Shown: positions 1 through 8,490 of the stretch, one piece after another
How the letters are laid out: each line of letters opens with the position of its first letter
How positions within the stretch are numbered: the first letter of the stretch is position 1
Assembly: GCF_900101045.1 (NCBI RefSeq)
Contig: NZ_FNFN01000010.1
Coordinates: 151,588-215,587 of the forward strand
Source: Nocardioides sp. YR527
GTDB lineage: Bacteria; Actinomycetota; Actinomycetes; Propionibacteriales; Nocardioidaceae
DNA: 64,000 nucleotides
Direction: 5' to 3'
Notes under the pieces: model-generated
Database searches by the model: none
Told to the model about the DNA's origin: nothing
The model's input: the letters and a program-made list of their open reading frames with translations, nothing else
Program-made: the position numbers and the translations under genes

Positions 1-36
1 GACGCCGCGGCCTACGACGCTCTGATCGAGGAGTGA
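1..36 (+). CDS. gcvH: C-terminal end of probable glycine cleavage H protein (partial)
   Basis: Only eleven codons and a TGA stop lie inside the window (reading DAAAYDALIEE). The ending closely resembles the usual C-terminus of glycine cleavage H proteins, which often finish with a LLDAxAYxALxxE-like helix. The next gene, a serine dehydratase, starts six bases after this stop, which fits a glycine/serine catabolic operon: glycine is cleaved or turned into serine, and serine is deaminated to pyruvate. With so few residues the assignment rests on the tail motif and on context. The upstream gene could be something else. Confidence 0.5.
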   Translation, partial: DAAAYDALIEE

Positions 37-42
37 ACTGTC

Positions 43-1485
43 GTGACCGCTGATCTCAGCGGGACCCAGGTCGTGGCGATTGCCCTGAGCACCTTCGACC
101 TGTACTCGATCGGGATCGGGCCGTCGTCCTCGCACACAGTCGGTCCGATGCGGGCCGCGAAGACGTTCGTCGACGGCCTCGTCGACGACGGGCAGTTGGA
201 CGCGGTCACGCGGGTGAAGGCGGAGCTGTTCGGGTCGCTCGGCGCCACCGGCCACGGTCACGGATCGGAGGGCGCGGTGCTGCTCGGCCTCGAGGGGGAG
301 CAGCCGGCGACCGTCGACACCCGGGCCTCGTCCGCGCGGGTGGCGGCCATCAGAGAGCGCGGGAAGCTGTCGCTGGGCGGCCATCACCTGATCCGTTTCG
401 AGGGCGACACCGATCTGGTGATGCATCGGCGCAAGAGCCTGCCGGGCCACCCCAACGGCATGGTGTTCACCGCCTACGACGCCTCCGGAGACGTACGCCG
501 GGAGCGCACCTACTACTCCGTCGGCGGCGGCTTCGTGGTCGATGAGCACGCCTCGGGCGCCGCCCGGGTCGTGCCGGACCACTCGCCGGTCCGCTTCCCC
601 TTCACCACCGGAGCCGAGCTGCTCAGCACCTGTGAGCGCGAGGGCTTCCGGGTCTCCGACCTCATGCTCGCCAACGAGCTCACCTGGCGTACGCCTGACG
701 AGATCCGCGCCGGTCTCCTGGAGATCTGGCGGGTGATGGCGGACTGCGTGCAGGCCGGCTGCGACCGTGACCCGGTCACTGACGGCGTACTTCCTGGTGG
801 TCTGCGGGTCCCGCGCCGGGCGCCGCTGCTCTACCGCGACCTGTCCTCCGGGGCCGGTGCCCAGGACCCCTTCCGGGTCATGGACTGGGTCAACCTGTTC
901 GCCCTGGCGGTGAACGAGGAGAACGCCTCGGGCGGCCGGGTCGTCACCGCTCCCACCAACGGCGCGGCCGGCATCGTGCCCGCCGTCCTGCACTACTGGG
1001 TACGTTTCGTGGCGCCCGACGCCGGGCTGGCCGAGGCCGCGATCGAGGACGGCATCGTCCGGTTCCTGCTCACCGCGGCCGCCATCGGGATCCTGTGCAA
1101 GACGAACGCCTCGATCTCCGGCGCCGAGGTCGGCTGCCAGGGCGAGGTCGGCTCCGCCTGCGCGATGGCCGCCGGTGCGCTGTGCGAGGTGCTGGGCGGC
1201 AGCCCGGAGCAGGTCGAGAACGCCGCCGAGGTCGGCATCGAGCACAACCTCGGCCTCACCTGCGACCCGGTCGGCGGGCTCGTACAGATCCCGTGCATCG
1301 AGCGCAACGCCATCGCCAGCGTGAAGGCCATCAACGCCGCCCGCCTCGCCCTCAACGGCGACGGCTCCCACAAGGTCAGCCTCGACAAGGCGCTCAAGAC
1401 GATGCGCGAGACCGGTGCCGACATGAAGATCAAGTACAAGGAGACCTCCCGCGGCGGCCTCGCGGTCAACGTCATCGAGTGCTGA
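43..1485 (+). CDS. sdaA: L-serine ammonia-lyase (L-serine dehydratase), iron-sulfur, single chain
   Basis: Converts L-serine to pyruvate and ammonia with a [4Fe-4S] cluster in the cytosol. The 480-residue product has the usual length of the fused alpha/beta (type 2) form. The beta-domain signature IGIGPSSSHTVGP lies near residues 24-36. Cysteines 365, 407 and 418 have the 42 and 11 residue spacing of the cluster ligands, within CKTNASISGAEVGCQG and CDPVGGLVQIPC. The protein ends in Cys480; in characterised members of this type the C-terminal cysteine enters the active site as a removable fourth iron ligand. The GTG start at 43 is six bases after the preceding stop, so the two genes are probably co-transcribed. 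Identification is secure; the start is less so. Confidence 0.95.
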   Translation: MTADLSGTQVVAIALSTFDLYSIGIGPSSSHTVGPMRAAKTFVDGLVDDGQLDAVTRVKAELFGSLGATGHGHGSEGAVLLGLEGEQPATVDTRASSARVAAIRERGKLSLGGHHLIRFEGDTDLVMHRRKSLPGHPNGMVFTAYDASGDVRRERTYYSVGGGFVVDEHASGAARVVPDHSPVRFPFTTGAELLSTCEREGFRVSDLMLANELTWRTPDEIRAGLLEIWRVMADCVQAGCDRDPVTDGVLPGGLRVPRRAPLLYRDLSSGAGAQDPFRVMDWVNLFALAVNEENASGGRVVTAPTNGAAGIVPAVLHYWVRFVAPDAGLAEAAIEDGIVRFLLTAAAIGILCKTNASISGAEVGCQGEVGSACAMAAGALCEVLGGSPEQVENAAEVGIEHNLGLTCDPVGGLVQIPCIERNAIASVKAINAARLALNGDGSHKVSLDKALKTMRETGADMKIKYKETSRGGLAVNVIEC

Positions 1486-1573
1486 GTGCGGCCCGATCGA
1501 TAGTAGTTCTTGCTATAGGCGGTCATGTCGGGCGATGCCAGACGTCCACACTTGCGGCGTAGGCATTGATCGC

Positions 1574-1707
1574 CCCCGCTGGTCGAGCCGCGAGGCCGCC
1601 CGCGGCCGAGCGTGTCGAGAGCAACACAGTCCCATCCAGCGTGACAGGGGACTGTGTTGGTCTCGACACGCCTCCGCCTAGCGGCTCCGGCGGCTCGACC
1701 AGCGGGG
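1574..1707. repeat. Large imperfect palindrome built from a dispersed repeat
   Basis: The left arm (1574-1632) begins CCCCGCTGGTCGAGCC and ends ACACAGTCCC. The right arm (1647-1707) begins GGGGACTGTGTTGG and ends GGCTCGACCAGCGGGG, so the outer and inner parts are near-perfect reverse complements around a short centre. A single arm of the same family recurs at 8491-8537. There is no open reading frame or transposase inside. It sits between the 3' ends of sdaA and the FBP-domain gene, where it could act as a bidirectional terminator, or it could be a small non-autonomous element. Both roles are inference. Confidence 0.8.
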
Positions 1708-1750
1708 CCACTCGACACCCAAAGAGCTGAACTCGCTCGGGGTGAGCCTG

Positions 1751-2236
1751 TCAGGCGGGCCGGAGCACCCGCGCAACGAACGAGTCCAGGTTGCCGAGCA
1801 GCCGGTCGATCTTCTGCTCCACGCTGAGGGTCTCGTGGATGACCGGGCTGTCGAGCTTGCGCTTGCCGCGCGCTTTGAGGGAGCAGTCGAGGTCGGCGCA
1901 GATATAGGTGCCGACGGAGTTGCCGTCCTGCCCCGCACGTCCGGCGCGGGAGGCGACCAGCAGTGCGACCTCACCGACCGTGGTGCACAGCGCGCACATG
2001 GTCTTGCGCGGCCCGCGCGACTCGCGGGATGCCCGCAGGGCGACGCCGCAGAGCCGCCCGTCGTGCTCGGTGACGAGGTAGTGGTTCTGTGGGGCCTTCG
2101 GGTCCTGCCAGCCGAGGTAGTCGAGGTCCTCCCATGGCCGTTCGGCCAGGTCGGCGGGGAGGTTGAGGCGCTTGGTCGCACCCTTGGTGAGGTTGACGAA
2201 CGAGGAGCGTACGTCGGTCTCGGTCAGCGGCTTCAT
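1751..2236 (-). CDS. FBP-domain (elongation factor G-binding-like) zinc protein
   Basis: A 161-residue cytosolic protein with the architecture of the FusB/FBP family: an N-terminal helical half (MKPLTETDVRSSFVN, then YLGWQDPKAPQ) and a C-terminal treble-clef zinc finger with CALC followed about 40 residues later by CADLDC. Characterised FusB-type proteins bind EF-G on the ribosome and release it from fusidic-acid-stalled complexes. Whether this actinobacterial version binds EF-G cannot be told from sequence. The ATG at 2236 is preferred because the homology begins there, although the frame stays open further upstream. It is divergent from the TetR gene, with a palindrome in the 57-bp gap. Confidence 0.8.
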   Translation of the reverse strand: MKPLTETDVRSSFVNLTKGATKRLNLPADLAERPWEDLDYLGWQDPKAPQNHYLVTEHDGRLCGVALRASRESRGPRKTMCALCTTVGEVALLVASRAGRAGQDGNSVGTYICADLDCSLKARGKRKLDSPVIHETLSVEQKIDRLLGNLDSFVARVLRPA

Positions 2237-2254
2237 GCCATCGATGCTAGGTTT

Positions 2255-2269
2255 CCTACAACTCGTAGG
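2255..2269. promoter_or_regulatory. Palindromic operator candidate between FBP-domain and TetR genes
   Basis: CCTAC-aactc-GTAGG is a perfect inverted repeat with 5-bp arms in the short gap between two divergent start codons (2236 and 2294). TetR-family proteins usually bind such a site beside their own gene, so this is probably an autoregulatory operator that also controls the FBP-domain gene. Confidence 0.45.
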
Positions 2270-2293
2270 CAACTCGTTATCGGGAGGAATCCG

Positions 2294-2905
2294 ATGGGTC
2301 GTCCTGGACTGAACCGGACCGACGTGATCGCGGCCGCCGCCGACCTGGCCGACGAGCTCGGCTTCGACGCCGTCACTGTCTCGGTCCTGGCTCGGCGCCT
2401 CGGCGTCAGGTCGCCCACCCTCTACTCCCACATCTCCAGCGGCACCGACCTCCGCACAGCCGTCACCGCGTACGTCCTCGACGAGCTCGCCGACGCCACG
2501 ACCCAGGCGACGGCCGCGGGGGAGGGCCGCGACCTCCTCGTCGCGTACGCCAACGCCATCCGCGACTTCGCCCGCCGCTCACCCGGCCGCTACGACGCCA
2601 CCACCCGCCAGCGTGTCCCGCCCGTTCCGGCGGGGGAGTCCCGGCCTGACTCCGTGGACGAGGCGATCACCGCCGGCCGCCGCAACGCCGACCTCGCTCT
2701 CGCCGTCGTCCGCAGCTACGGAGTGACCGAGGCCGACGAGACGTACGCCGTCCGGCTGATGTCCAGTCTCATCCACGGCTACATCACTCTCGAGCTCGCC
2801 GGCAGCTTCGCCCACAGCGAGCCGGCGAGCGAGGTCACCTGGCCCGATGTCCTCGACGACCTGGACCGCACCCTCGGGCGGATGGCACTCGGCCGCGGCC
2901 ACTGA
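2294..2905 (+). CDS. TetR/AcrR-family regulator with WHG-type C-terminal domain
   Basis: A 203-residue DNA-binding repressor. Residues 1-50 form the TetR helix-turn-helix (VSVLARRLGVRSPTLYSHI). The C-terminal half carries the HGYITLELAGSF stretch typical of the WHG ligand-binding domain. The ATG at 2294 has a good ribosome binding site (GGGAGG, 2282-2287) and starts exactly at the family N-terminus (MGRPGLNRTDVI). The stop abuts the stop of the convergent GlxA-like gene. It probably represses itself and the divergent FBP-domain gene through the 2255-2269 palindrome. The ligand is unknown. Confidence 0.9.
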   Translation: MGRPGLNRTDVIAAAADLADELGFDAVTVSVLARRLGVRSPTLYSHISSGTDLRTAVTAYVLDELADATTQATAAGEGRDLLVAYANAIRDFARRSPGRYDATTRQRVPPVPAGESRPDSVDEAITAGRRNADLALAVVRSYGVTEADETYAVRLMSSLIHGYITLELAGSFAHSEPASEVTWPDVLDDLDRTLGRMALGRGH

Positions 2906-3853
2906 TCAGTCGGCGAGCCGGAAGGTCGTCCGGTAGGTCGTGGGTGTCACGCCGAGAGTGCGGTGGAAGTGACGGCGCAGCGTGGCTGCCGTGCCCATCC
3001 CGCAACTGGCCGCGATCTGGTCGATCGAGGCGTCGGTACGCTCGAGGAGCTCCTGGGCGCGCGAGATGCGCTGGTGGTGCAGCCAGTCCAGAGGCCCGGC
3101 CTGCAGCTCGGCCTGCATCCGCCGGGCGAGCTGGCGGGTGCTGAGGCCGGCGTGGGCTGCCAGCTCGCGGACCGTCAGGGGCTGGTCGAGTCGGGCGCGC
3201 GCCCACTCCAGCGTGGGTGCGAGACCGTCGGGAACACGGGGCTGTGCGGGTGGGGTGATGAACTGCGCCTGCCCGCCGGTGCGGTGGGCAGGGACGACGA
3301 GGTTGCGGGCGATCCCGTTGGCCGCGGCGGCGCCGAGGTCGCTGCGTACGACGTGGACGCAGAGGTCGAGCGCGGCGGTCTTGCCGGCCGAGGTGAGCAC
3401 GTCGCCCTCGTCGACGTAGAGAACGTCCGGGCGGACGTCGACCCGCGGGTAGCGCCGGGCGAGCTCGTCGGCGTGCAGCCAATGGGTCGTCGCGATCCGC
3501 CCGTCGAGCAGCCCGGCTGCGGCCAGCACGAACGAGCCGGTGCACAGGGACGCGATCCGCGCGCCGCGCTCGTGGGCGGCGCGGAGCGCGTCGAGGAGCG
3601 CGAGGTCGGGGTTGTGGTCGAGATCGTTCGAGGACGGGACGACGACGGTGTCGACCTCGGCGATCGCGTCGTACGAGGCCGTCGGCAGGTCGGCCAGCCA
3701 GGGATGCGGTGCGCCGTCGGGGGTGCAGACGACGAGGTCGTACCACTCACCGCCGGGAGCGAGGCCGGAGTGGTCGCCGCCGAAGATCTCGGAGGCGATC
3801 GCGACCTCGTAGAGCATCGAGGAGCCGTGCAGGACGAGGGCGATGCGAGGCAT
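2906..3853 (-). CDS. GlxA-family transcriptional regulator (DJ-1/PfpI domain plus AraC HTH)
   Basis: A 315-residue two-domain regulator. Residues 1-185 are a DJ-1/PfpI (class I amidotransferase-like) fold with the nucleophile-elbow region IASLCTGSFVLA, used here as a sensor module. Residues 205-315 are an AraC-type double helix-turn-helix (LAAHAGLSTRQLARRM, then GMGTAATLRRHFHRTLGV). The linker VVPAHRTGGQAQFI is characteristic of the GlxA group. Members usually activate genes beside them, and the divergent oxidoreductase gene at 3924 (70-bp gap) is the obvious candidate target. The effector is unknown. Confidence 0.9.
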   Translation of the reverse strand: MPRIALVLHGSSMLYEVAIASEIFGGDHSGLAPGGEWYDLVVCTPDGAPHPWLADLPTASYDAIAEVDTVVVPSSNDLDHNPDLALLDALRAAHERGARIASLCTGSFVLAAAGLLDGRIATTHWLHADELARRYPRVDVRPDVLYVDEGDVLTSAGKTAALDLCVHVVRSDLGAAAANGIARNLVVPAHRTGGQAQFITPPAQPRVPDGLAPTLEWARARLDQPLTVRELAAHAGLSTRQLARRMQAELQAGPLDWLHHQRISRAQELLERTDASIDQIAASCGMGTAATLRRHFHRTLGVTPTTYRTTFRLAD

Positions 3854-3923
3854 GTCGCAAAGTGTACGTAGTACGTCGTTTCAGACACTCGTTTGGCTGG
3901 GTCTCCCGCCCGAGGATGGAGCC

Positions 3924-4934
3924 ATGAACACAGATGAGCGAGTCCTGGTCTATGGCGCCACTGGTCACACCGGGCGTTTCGTTGTCGATGAGCTGGTACG
4001 CCGCGGGCTGACCCCGGTCCTCGCCGGCCGCAGCGCGGAGCGCCTCGCCGACGTCCCGTCCCGCCATGCCGCCCTGGAGAGCCGAGTCGTCGGCCTCGGC
4101 GACCCCGAGCGGCTGCGGCACGCGATCGCGGGTGTTGCCGCGGTCATAAACTGCGCCGGGCCCTTCCTCGACACCGCGCTCCCACTGGCCCGGGCCGCGG
4201 TCGAGTCCGGTGCCCACTATCTCGACGTCACCGCCGAGCAGCCGGTCGTACAGTCGCTCTATCGCGAGCTGGACGCCCCAGCCCGAGACATGGACGTCTC
4301 CGTGGTCCCGGCGATGGCGTTCTACGGTGGCCTCGCCGACCTGCTCGTGACCGCCGTCCTCGGCGGCTCCTCGGCCGACGAGGTCGAGGTCGCCATCGGG
4401 TTGGACCGCTGGTGGCCGACCGCCGGCACCCGGATCACCGGAGCCCGCAACACCGCGACTCGTCTGGTCATCCGCGACGGCTCCCTGGTCCCGTTGCCCA
4501 GCCCCGCGCCGACCGGCGCCTGGTCCTACCCGGAGCCGCTGGGCGAGCAGTCCGTGGTGGAGCTGCCGTTCTCCGAGGTGATCACCATCAACAACCACCT
4601 CGACATCGGTACGCTCCGCTCCTACCTCAACAGCGCTCCGCTCGCCGAGCTCCGCGACGAGGCGACACCCGAGCCGGCCGCGAGCGACGAGTCAGGACGA
4701 TCGGCCCAGCGGTTCGCCGTGGACGTCCGCGTACGTCAGGGCGCCGACGTCAAGCGGATCACCGCGACCGGCCGCGACATCTACGCCGTCACCGCGCCGA
4801 TCGTGGTCGAGGGCGCCGTCCGTCTCCTCGACGGCCGTCGCCGTCGCTTTGGTGCCGGGGCACCGGGGGAGATCTTCGACGCCGCCGATGTGCTCGACAC
4901 GCTCGAGCGCGACCACGAGTTTCAGGTTGGATGA
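3924..4934 (+). CDS. Saccharopine dehydrogenase-like NAD(P)-binding protein
   Basis: A 336-residue protein with an N-terminal Rossmann fold, VLVYGATGHTGRFVVDELV (GxTGxxG at about residues 11-16), followed by the VINCAGPFLDTALPLARAA region typical of the saccharopine dehydrogenase-like and trans-acting enoyl reductase group. Such proteins are NAD(P)-dependent, but substrates vary and cannot be read from the sequence. The ATG at 3924 is the first in-frame methionine of the homologous region; an upstream extension has no family resemblance. It is divergent from the GlxA-like regulator, which probably controls it. Confidence 0.8.
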   Translation: MNTDERVLVYGATGHTGRFVVDELVRRGLTPVLAGRSAERLADVPSRHAALESRVVGLGDPERLRHAIAGVAAVINCAGPFLDTALPLARAAVESGAHYLDVTAEQPVVQSLYRELDAPARDMDVSVVPAMAFYGGLADLLVTAVLGGSSADEVEVAIGLDRWWPTAGTRITGARNTATRLVIRDGSLVPLPSPAPTGAWSYPEPLGEQSVVELPFSEVITINNHLDIGTLRSYLNSAPLAELRDEATPEPAASDESGRSAQRFAVDVRVRQGADVKRITATGRDIYAVTAPIVVEGAVRLLDGRRRRFGAGAPGEIFDAADVLDTLERDHEFQVG

Positions 4935-4968
4935 ATCCCGTGGGGCGGCTCGGCCCGTAATACCTGGC

Positions 4969-5493
4969 ATGAGACGTTCGACTTCGCACGTGGCAAGAGC
5001 CGTGGTCGCGGCTGCTGCCTTCGCACTTCTCGCCGCGGGTTGTGGCAGTGGCGACGGCAGCGAGGACGGCGGTGGGGGAGCAGCGCTCGTCTCGTCGGCC
5101 GAGGTCGACGGAACCGGCGTGCTCGCCGATGCCGACGGGCACACGCTCTACACCGCCGACGTCGAGAAGGACGGCAAGATCCACTGCGTCGACGCCTGCG
5201 CGGACTTCTGGAAGCCGGTCGTCGCGTCCGAGGCCGACGTCGACGCGGCGAACTCCGCGCTGGGTGACGAGTTCGCGATGGTGGACCGTCCCGACGGAAA
5301 GTCCCAGCTGACCCACGACGGCCTGCCGCTGTACACCTTCGCCGAGGAGGGCGCCGGGGAGCTCAAGGGTGACGGCTTCACCGATGACTTCCAGGGCACC
5401 CAGTTCGTGTGGGCGGCAGCGCGGACCGATGGGTCCTCGACCCCCTCGAAGTCGTCCACTCCGGATGACGGCGGAGGTGGCTATGGCTACTGA
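4969..5493 (+). CDS. Secreted lipoprotein with Y-x4-D repeats (COG4315-like)
   Basis: A 174-residue lipoprotein. The signal peptide (VARAVVAAAAFALLAAGC) ends in a lipobox with the acylated Cys near residue 25, followed by a Gly/Ser/Asp-rich tether. The mature part has two related units, DADGHTLYTADVEKDGK and THDGLPLYTFAEE, the repeats of the 'secreted repeat with Y-x4-D motif' family, plus a paired HCVDACADFW. The C-terminus is low-complexity (SSTPSKSSTPDDGGGGYGY). The function of the family is not established. The start at 4969 gives a complete signal peptide. It lies just upstream of the ECF sigma gene in the same direction and could be a regulon member. Confidence 0.85.
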   Translation: MRRSTSHVARAVVAAAAFALLAAGCGSGDGSEDGGGGAALVSSAEVDGTGVLADADGHTLYTADVEKDGKIHCVDACADFWKPVVASEADVDAANSALGDEFAMVDRPDGKSQLTHDGLPLYTFAEEGAGELKGDGFTDDFQGTQFVWAAARTDGSSTPSKSSTPDDGGGGYGY

Positions 5494-5550
5494 CGGCGTA
5501 CGGTTTCTTCGTATGACTCGCCGTCGTCCGACCGGATCCTAGGACCAACG

Positions 5551-6093
5551 GTGGCCGTGTCGGACGAGTCGCTGCTGGCCGCGATGGCCAGCGGCGACCA
5601 GGACGCGGCGGCGGCCTTCGTCCGCCGCCATCAGGCTCGCGTCTACGGCCTTGCCCTCACGATCGTCCAGCAGCCCGCCCTCGCCGAGGACGTCGCCCAG
5701 GACACCTTCGTCAAGGCGTGGCGACACGCTGCCACGTACGACCCCCGACGCGGGGGTGCCTCCACCTGGCTGCTGACCATCACCCGGAACGCGGCGATCG
5801 ATGCCATCCGCTACCGCCATGACGATCCGATGGACCCGGAGCTGCTGGTGGCTCTGCTGACGGTACGAGACGAGAGCGACTCGAGCGATGACCCGGACAC
5901 CAACCTCGCGCTGCGGCAGGCGCTGGCGGAGCTCCCCTCCGAGATGGCCGCTCCGATCGTGCTGATGACCTACTTCGGGCTGACCGCGCGGGAGATCGCC
6001 ACCCGCGACGACATACCGGCGGGCACGGTGAAGACCCGCGTACGCCGTGGCCTTCAGAAGCTGCGGCAACGAATGGGGGTTCGCGATGCCTGA
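5551..6093 (+). CDS. ECF-subfamily RNA polymerase sigma-70 factor
   Basis: A 180-residue group IV sigma factor. Region 2 spans about residues 25-90 (HQARVYGLALTIV, then AQDTFVKAWRHAATYD and WLLTITRNAAIDAIR). Region 4 spans about 125-178 (LPSEMAAPIVLMTYFGLTAREIA and IPAGTVKTRVRRGLQKLR). The GTG at 5551 has no strong ribosome binding site; no better start is seen. Its stop overlaps the ATG of the anti-sigma gene by eight bases (ATGCCTGA), implying translational coupling and stoichiometric production of the pair. Confidence 0.92.
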   Translation: MAVSDESLLAAMASGDQDAAAAFVRRHQARVYGLALTIVQQPALAEDVAQDTFVKAWRHAATYDPRRGGASTWLLTITRNAAIDAIRYRHDDPMDPELLVALLTVRDESDSSDDPDTNLALRQALAELPSEMAAPIVLMTYFGLTAREIATRDDIPAGTVKTRVRRGLQKLRQRMGVRDA

Positions 6094-6760
6094 GTCAGAA
6101 CGCTGCCGGGAGGTGCGAGACCTGATCCCGGAGCTGGCGATGGGGGTGGCGTCCGGCGAGTCCCGCGCTCGTGCGTTGGCACACCTCGCCGACTGCGCGA
6201 GCTGCCGACGCGAGCTCGAGGAGGTCTCGGGCACCGTCGACGCCCTGCTGCTGCTCGTGCCCGAGCGCGAGCCGCCGGCCGGGTTCGACGTCAGAGTGCT
6301 GGCGGCGCTGGATCAGCGAGCCCCCCGGAACAGGCTCCGCACCGGCCTCCTCGTCGCGGCGGCGATGGTGCTGGTCGCGACCCTCGCCGCCGGACTCACC
6401 TGGTGGCGTGGTGCGGACGACCGCGACGTCGCCGACCAGTACCGCGACGTACTCACCACCGCCGACGGAAGCTACCTCCGCGCCGCTGACCTTCAGATCG
6501 ACGGTGCTGACGCCGGAACCGTCTTCGCCTACCAAGGACGGCCCTCGTGGCTGTTCATGTCCGTCCAAGACGCCCCGAACGGCACCTACCACGTACGCCT
6601 CGTCGGCACCGACGGCCGCGTCCAGTGGCTCGGCACGTGCACCGTCCGAGACGGCACGGGCGCCTGGGGTACGTCCGTCGACCTGCCCATCCGATCCGTC
6701 GACCGGGTCGAGATGTTCGGCACCCGCCTCCCGACCATCGTCGCGAGTCTCCGCGGTTGA
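6086..6760 (+). CDS. Zinc-finger anti-sigma factor with one TM segment
   Basis: A 224-residue partner of the ECF factor. The N-terminus has the ZAS-type anti-sigma motif HLADCASC (HxxxCxxC). One transmembrane helix follows near residues 88-108 (GLLVAAAMVLVATLAAGLTW). The outside domain of about 115 residues resembles an anti-sigma-K-type C-terminal sensor (YQGRPSWLFMSVQDAPNGTY). In such systems the cytosolic finger holds the sigma factor until an extracytoplasmic signal releases it. The overlap with the sigma gene and the conserved motif make the pairing secure; the signal is unknown. Confidence 0.88.
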   Translation: MPESERCREVRDLIPELAMGVASGESRARALAHLADCASCRRELEEVSGTVDALLLLVPEREPPAGFDVRVLAALDQRAPRNRLRTGLLVAAAMVLVATLAAGLTWWRGADDRDVADQYRDVLTTADGSYLRAADLQIDGADAGTVFAYQGRPSWLFMSVQDAPNGTYHVRLVGTDGRVQWLGTCTVRDGTGAWGTSVDLPIRSVDRVEMFGTRLPTIVASLRG

Positions 6761-6817
6761 TAGGACGCTCAGAATGCGGCCCACGCCCAGGGTCGGAGTC
6801 CCACGATTCTCACCGAG

Positions 6818-7450
6818 TCATTCCACAACGATTTCGTGGGCCGCCCGGGCTAGGGCCTCGGCGATCGTTGCGCGTACTCTCCGCACGCTCACCGATTCAG
6901 CCAGGGCCTCAAATACTTCGTCGTGGAAGACGAAGAAGTAATGATTGAGCCGTTGGTGCCATCCACCTCGGTGATTGGCATGCACCGAATTGATGCGCTC
7001 CTCCTCGCTGATCCAGGGCGAGTTGTGAACGAGGTGGGGTCGGTACGCCTCGAGTCCCCGGCCATCCAGAGGATGGCCGTGCAGCACCTCGTCGTTCGGC
7101 CCACCGAACCGCGTGGAGTAGCAACCCTCGAAGGTGAATTCGATCAACGTGGCAGGGCTGGTGTCAGCCGGAGACACAACTGTGGCGTAACTGCCATCCC
7201 ACTGCGGGTCTTCGACGGAGGCATAACAGATCAGAACTGCCTTGGACCCGTTCGACACGAGGTGCGGCAGTGGCGCTCCGGCATCCCAATCGACTCCAAG
7301 GTCCATGGGCTCCGCCCAGGGCTCGCCTCTCGCGGCAGCGAGTCGTCGTTCCGCTCGCTGAAGGGCTGTCCAAGCTTCCTGATCCGTGTAGCCCGAGGCC
7401 TCGAGCTCATCGCGCCCGGCTTCAACGGCGCGTTCCAGATCACTCGTCAC
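6818..7450 (-). CDS. Conserved hypothetical protein with FGxPNDE...GHPL motif
   Basis: A 210-residue protein with no signal peptide or membrane segment. It has a recognisable order of motifs: RFGGPNDEVLHGHPLDGRGLE, then HNSPWISEEERINSVHANHR, then HYFFVFHDEVFEALAE. This set occurs in a widespread uncharacterised family of small bacterial proteins, often in accessory regions. The acidic and histidine-rich motifs could bind a metal, but that is inference. The GTG at 7450 (VTSDLERAVEAG) is chosen because upstream codons in this frame look non-coding. It converges with the anti-sigma gene. Confidence 0.65.
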   Translation of the reverse strand: MTSDLERAVEAGRDELEASGYTDQEAWTALQRAERRLAAARGEPWAEPMDLGVDWDAGAPLPHLVSNGSKAVLICYASVEDPQWDGSYATVVSPADTSPATLIEFTFEGCYSTRFGGPNDEVLHGHPLDGRGLEAYRPHLVHNSPWISEEERINSVHANHRGGWHQRLNHYFFVFHDEVFEALAESVSVRRVRATIAEALARAAHEIVVE

Positions 7451-7520
7451 CTGCGCATTGTGGCAGCCGTGCGGCTGGACCGTCCCCTCGTCCGTCCTGC
7501 CGCCTGATCTCTCGCTCCCG

Positions 7521-8414
7521 TCAGAAGGCGCACCACTTCCAAGGTCGGGGGATCTCGCCTCGTAGGCAGGCGAGTCGATGGGAGACCTCGGCCGCCGCGG
7601 CGGGGTTGGTCGCCGCCTTGTCTGCGACGTACGCGGTCCAGCGCAGTTCTTGCAGGTCTGCGAGGGTTCGAAACCAGGGCGCGTCGCGTACGTCGCAGCC
7701 GCTGTAGGCGGTGACGAATGCCTGGTAGTCGTCGCTGCTGATGCGGCCGAAGTCTTCGCGGTCGACGGCAAGTGGGATCAGGTCCCAAGCTGGATGCCCG
7801 ATCGAGACGTTGTCGAAGTCGAGGAGGATCGGAGGGCTGCCGTCAGGGACGATCAGGTTGCCCTGCCATGCGTCACCATGCACGACATAGCGGGCTTGGA
7901 GTAGGTCGGTCGCTGCCATGTCCGCGGCTGTTTGGGCGAGGCGGTCTCGGAGCCAGTCGCGGTCGTCGATGGACAGCGTTCCGGCCGACGCAATGCGCTG
8001 GGCGATGTGAGCGACCACGTCGAGTCTCGGCAGGTCGAAGCTGGTTGGTGCCGGAAGGTCGTGGAGTCTACGAAGCACTGCCCCCAGCTCGGAAGGCGTG
8101 GCGTGGCGATGCGCCGGGATGGGTGCCCACCAGGTCACCGGGCGACCCCCAACAACGACCATGTCCAATCCAGCGATCGGAAGATTCACCTCGATTCCAT
8201 GGGCGGACATCCAGGCGGCGACCTTCACCTGCCGCTCGGCCTCTCGTACGGTTCCTGGTCGGCCGACGCGGGCCACGACCCCCGCCTTCGAGAGCAGGTA
8301 GACGGCGTTGGTGCCGTTCCGCAGCAGGCGAGCGTCAGCTGGGTCCAACCCCAGTTGTGATGCAGCGCGGTGCACAACATCGAGCTCGTCGCTGCTTGTC
8401 GGCGCTGCTGTCAT
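7521..8414 (-). CDS. Phosphotransferase (APH/choline kinase-like) family protein
   Basis: A 297-residue protein with a kinase-like fold. The catalytic loop is VVHGDAWQGNLIV (HGDxxxxN) and the metal-binding loop is ILLDFDNVSIGHPAWDLI (DFD). The N-terminal lobe has RNGTNAVYLLSKAGVVARVG in place of a clear P-loop. Members phosphorylate aminoglycosides, choline, sugars or other small hydroxyl compounds, and the substrate cannot be named here. The ATG at 8414 has a strong ribosome binding site (GAGGAGG) and excludes the dispersed repeat just upstream. There is no evidence of real antibiotic resistance. Confidence 0.85.
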   Translation of the reverse strand: MTAAPTSSDELDVVHRAASQLGLDPADARLLRNGTNAVYLLSKAGVVARVGRPGTVREAERQVKVAAWMSAHGIEVNLPIAGLDMVVVGGRPVTWWAPIPAHRHATPSELGAVLRRLHDLPAPTSFDLPRLDVVAHIAQRIASAGTLSIDDRDWLRDRLAQTAADMAATDLLQARYVVHGDAWQGNLIVPDGSPPILLDFDNVSIGHPAWDLIPLAVDREDFGRISSDDYQAFVTAYSGCDVRDAPWFRTLADLQELRWTAYVADKAATNPAAAAEVSHRLACLRGEIPRPWKWCAF

Positions 8415-8490
8415 CGGGCCCTCCTCGTAGGTCCGTATGGTGCACCAGCATCGCCTGCCCAGTACGTCGGCAGGCTTGAACGCTGCGTAC

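Noticed and set aside
1574..1707. Palindrome considered as an IS element
   Set aside because: No transposase reading frame or target duplication; too short. Kept as a repeat.
7521..8414. Phosphotransferase considered as an antibiotic-resistance gene
   Set aside because: The HGD...DFD motifs show only the general APH-like fold; no subfamily signature or resistance context.
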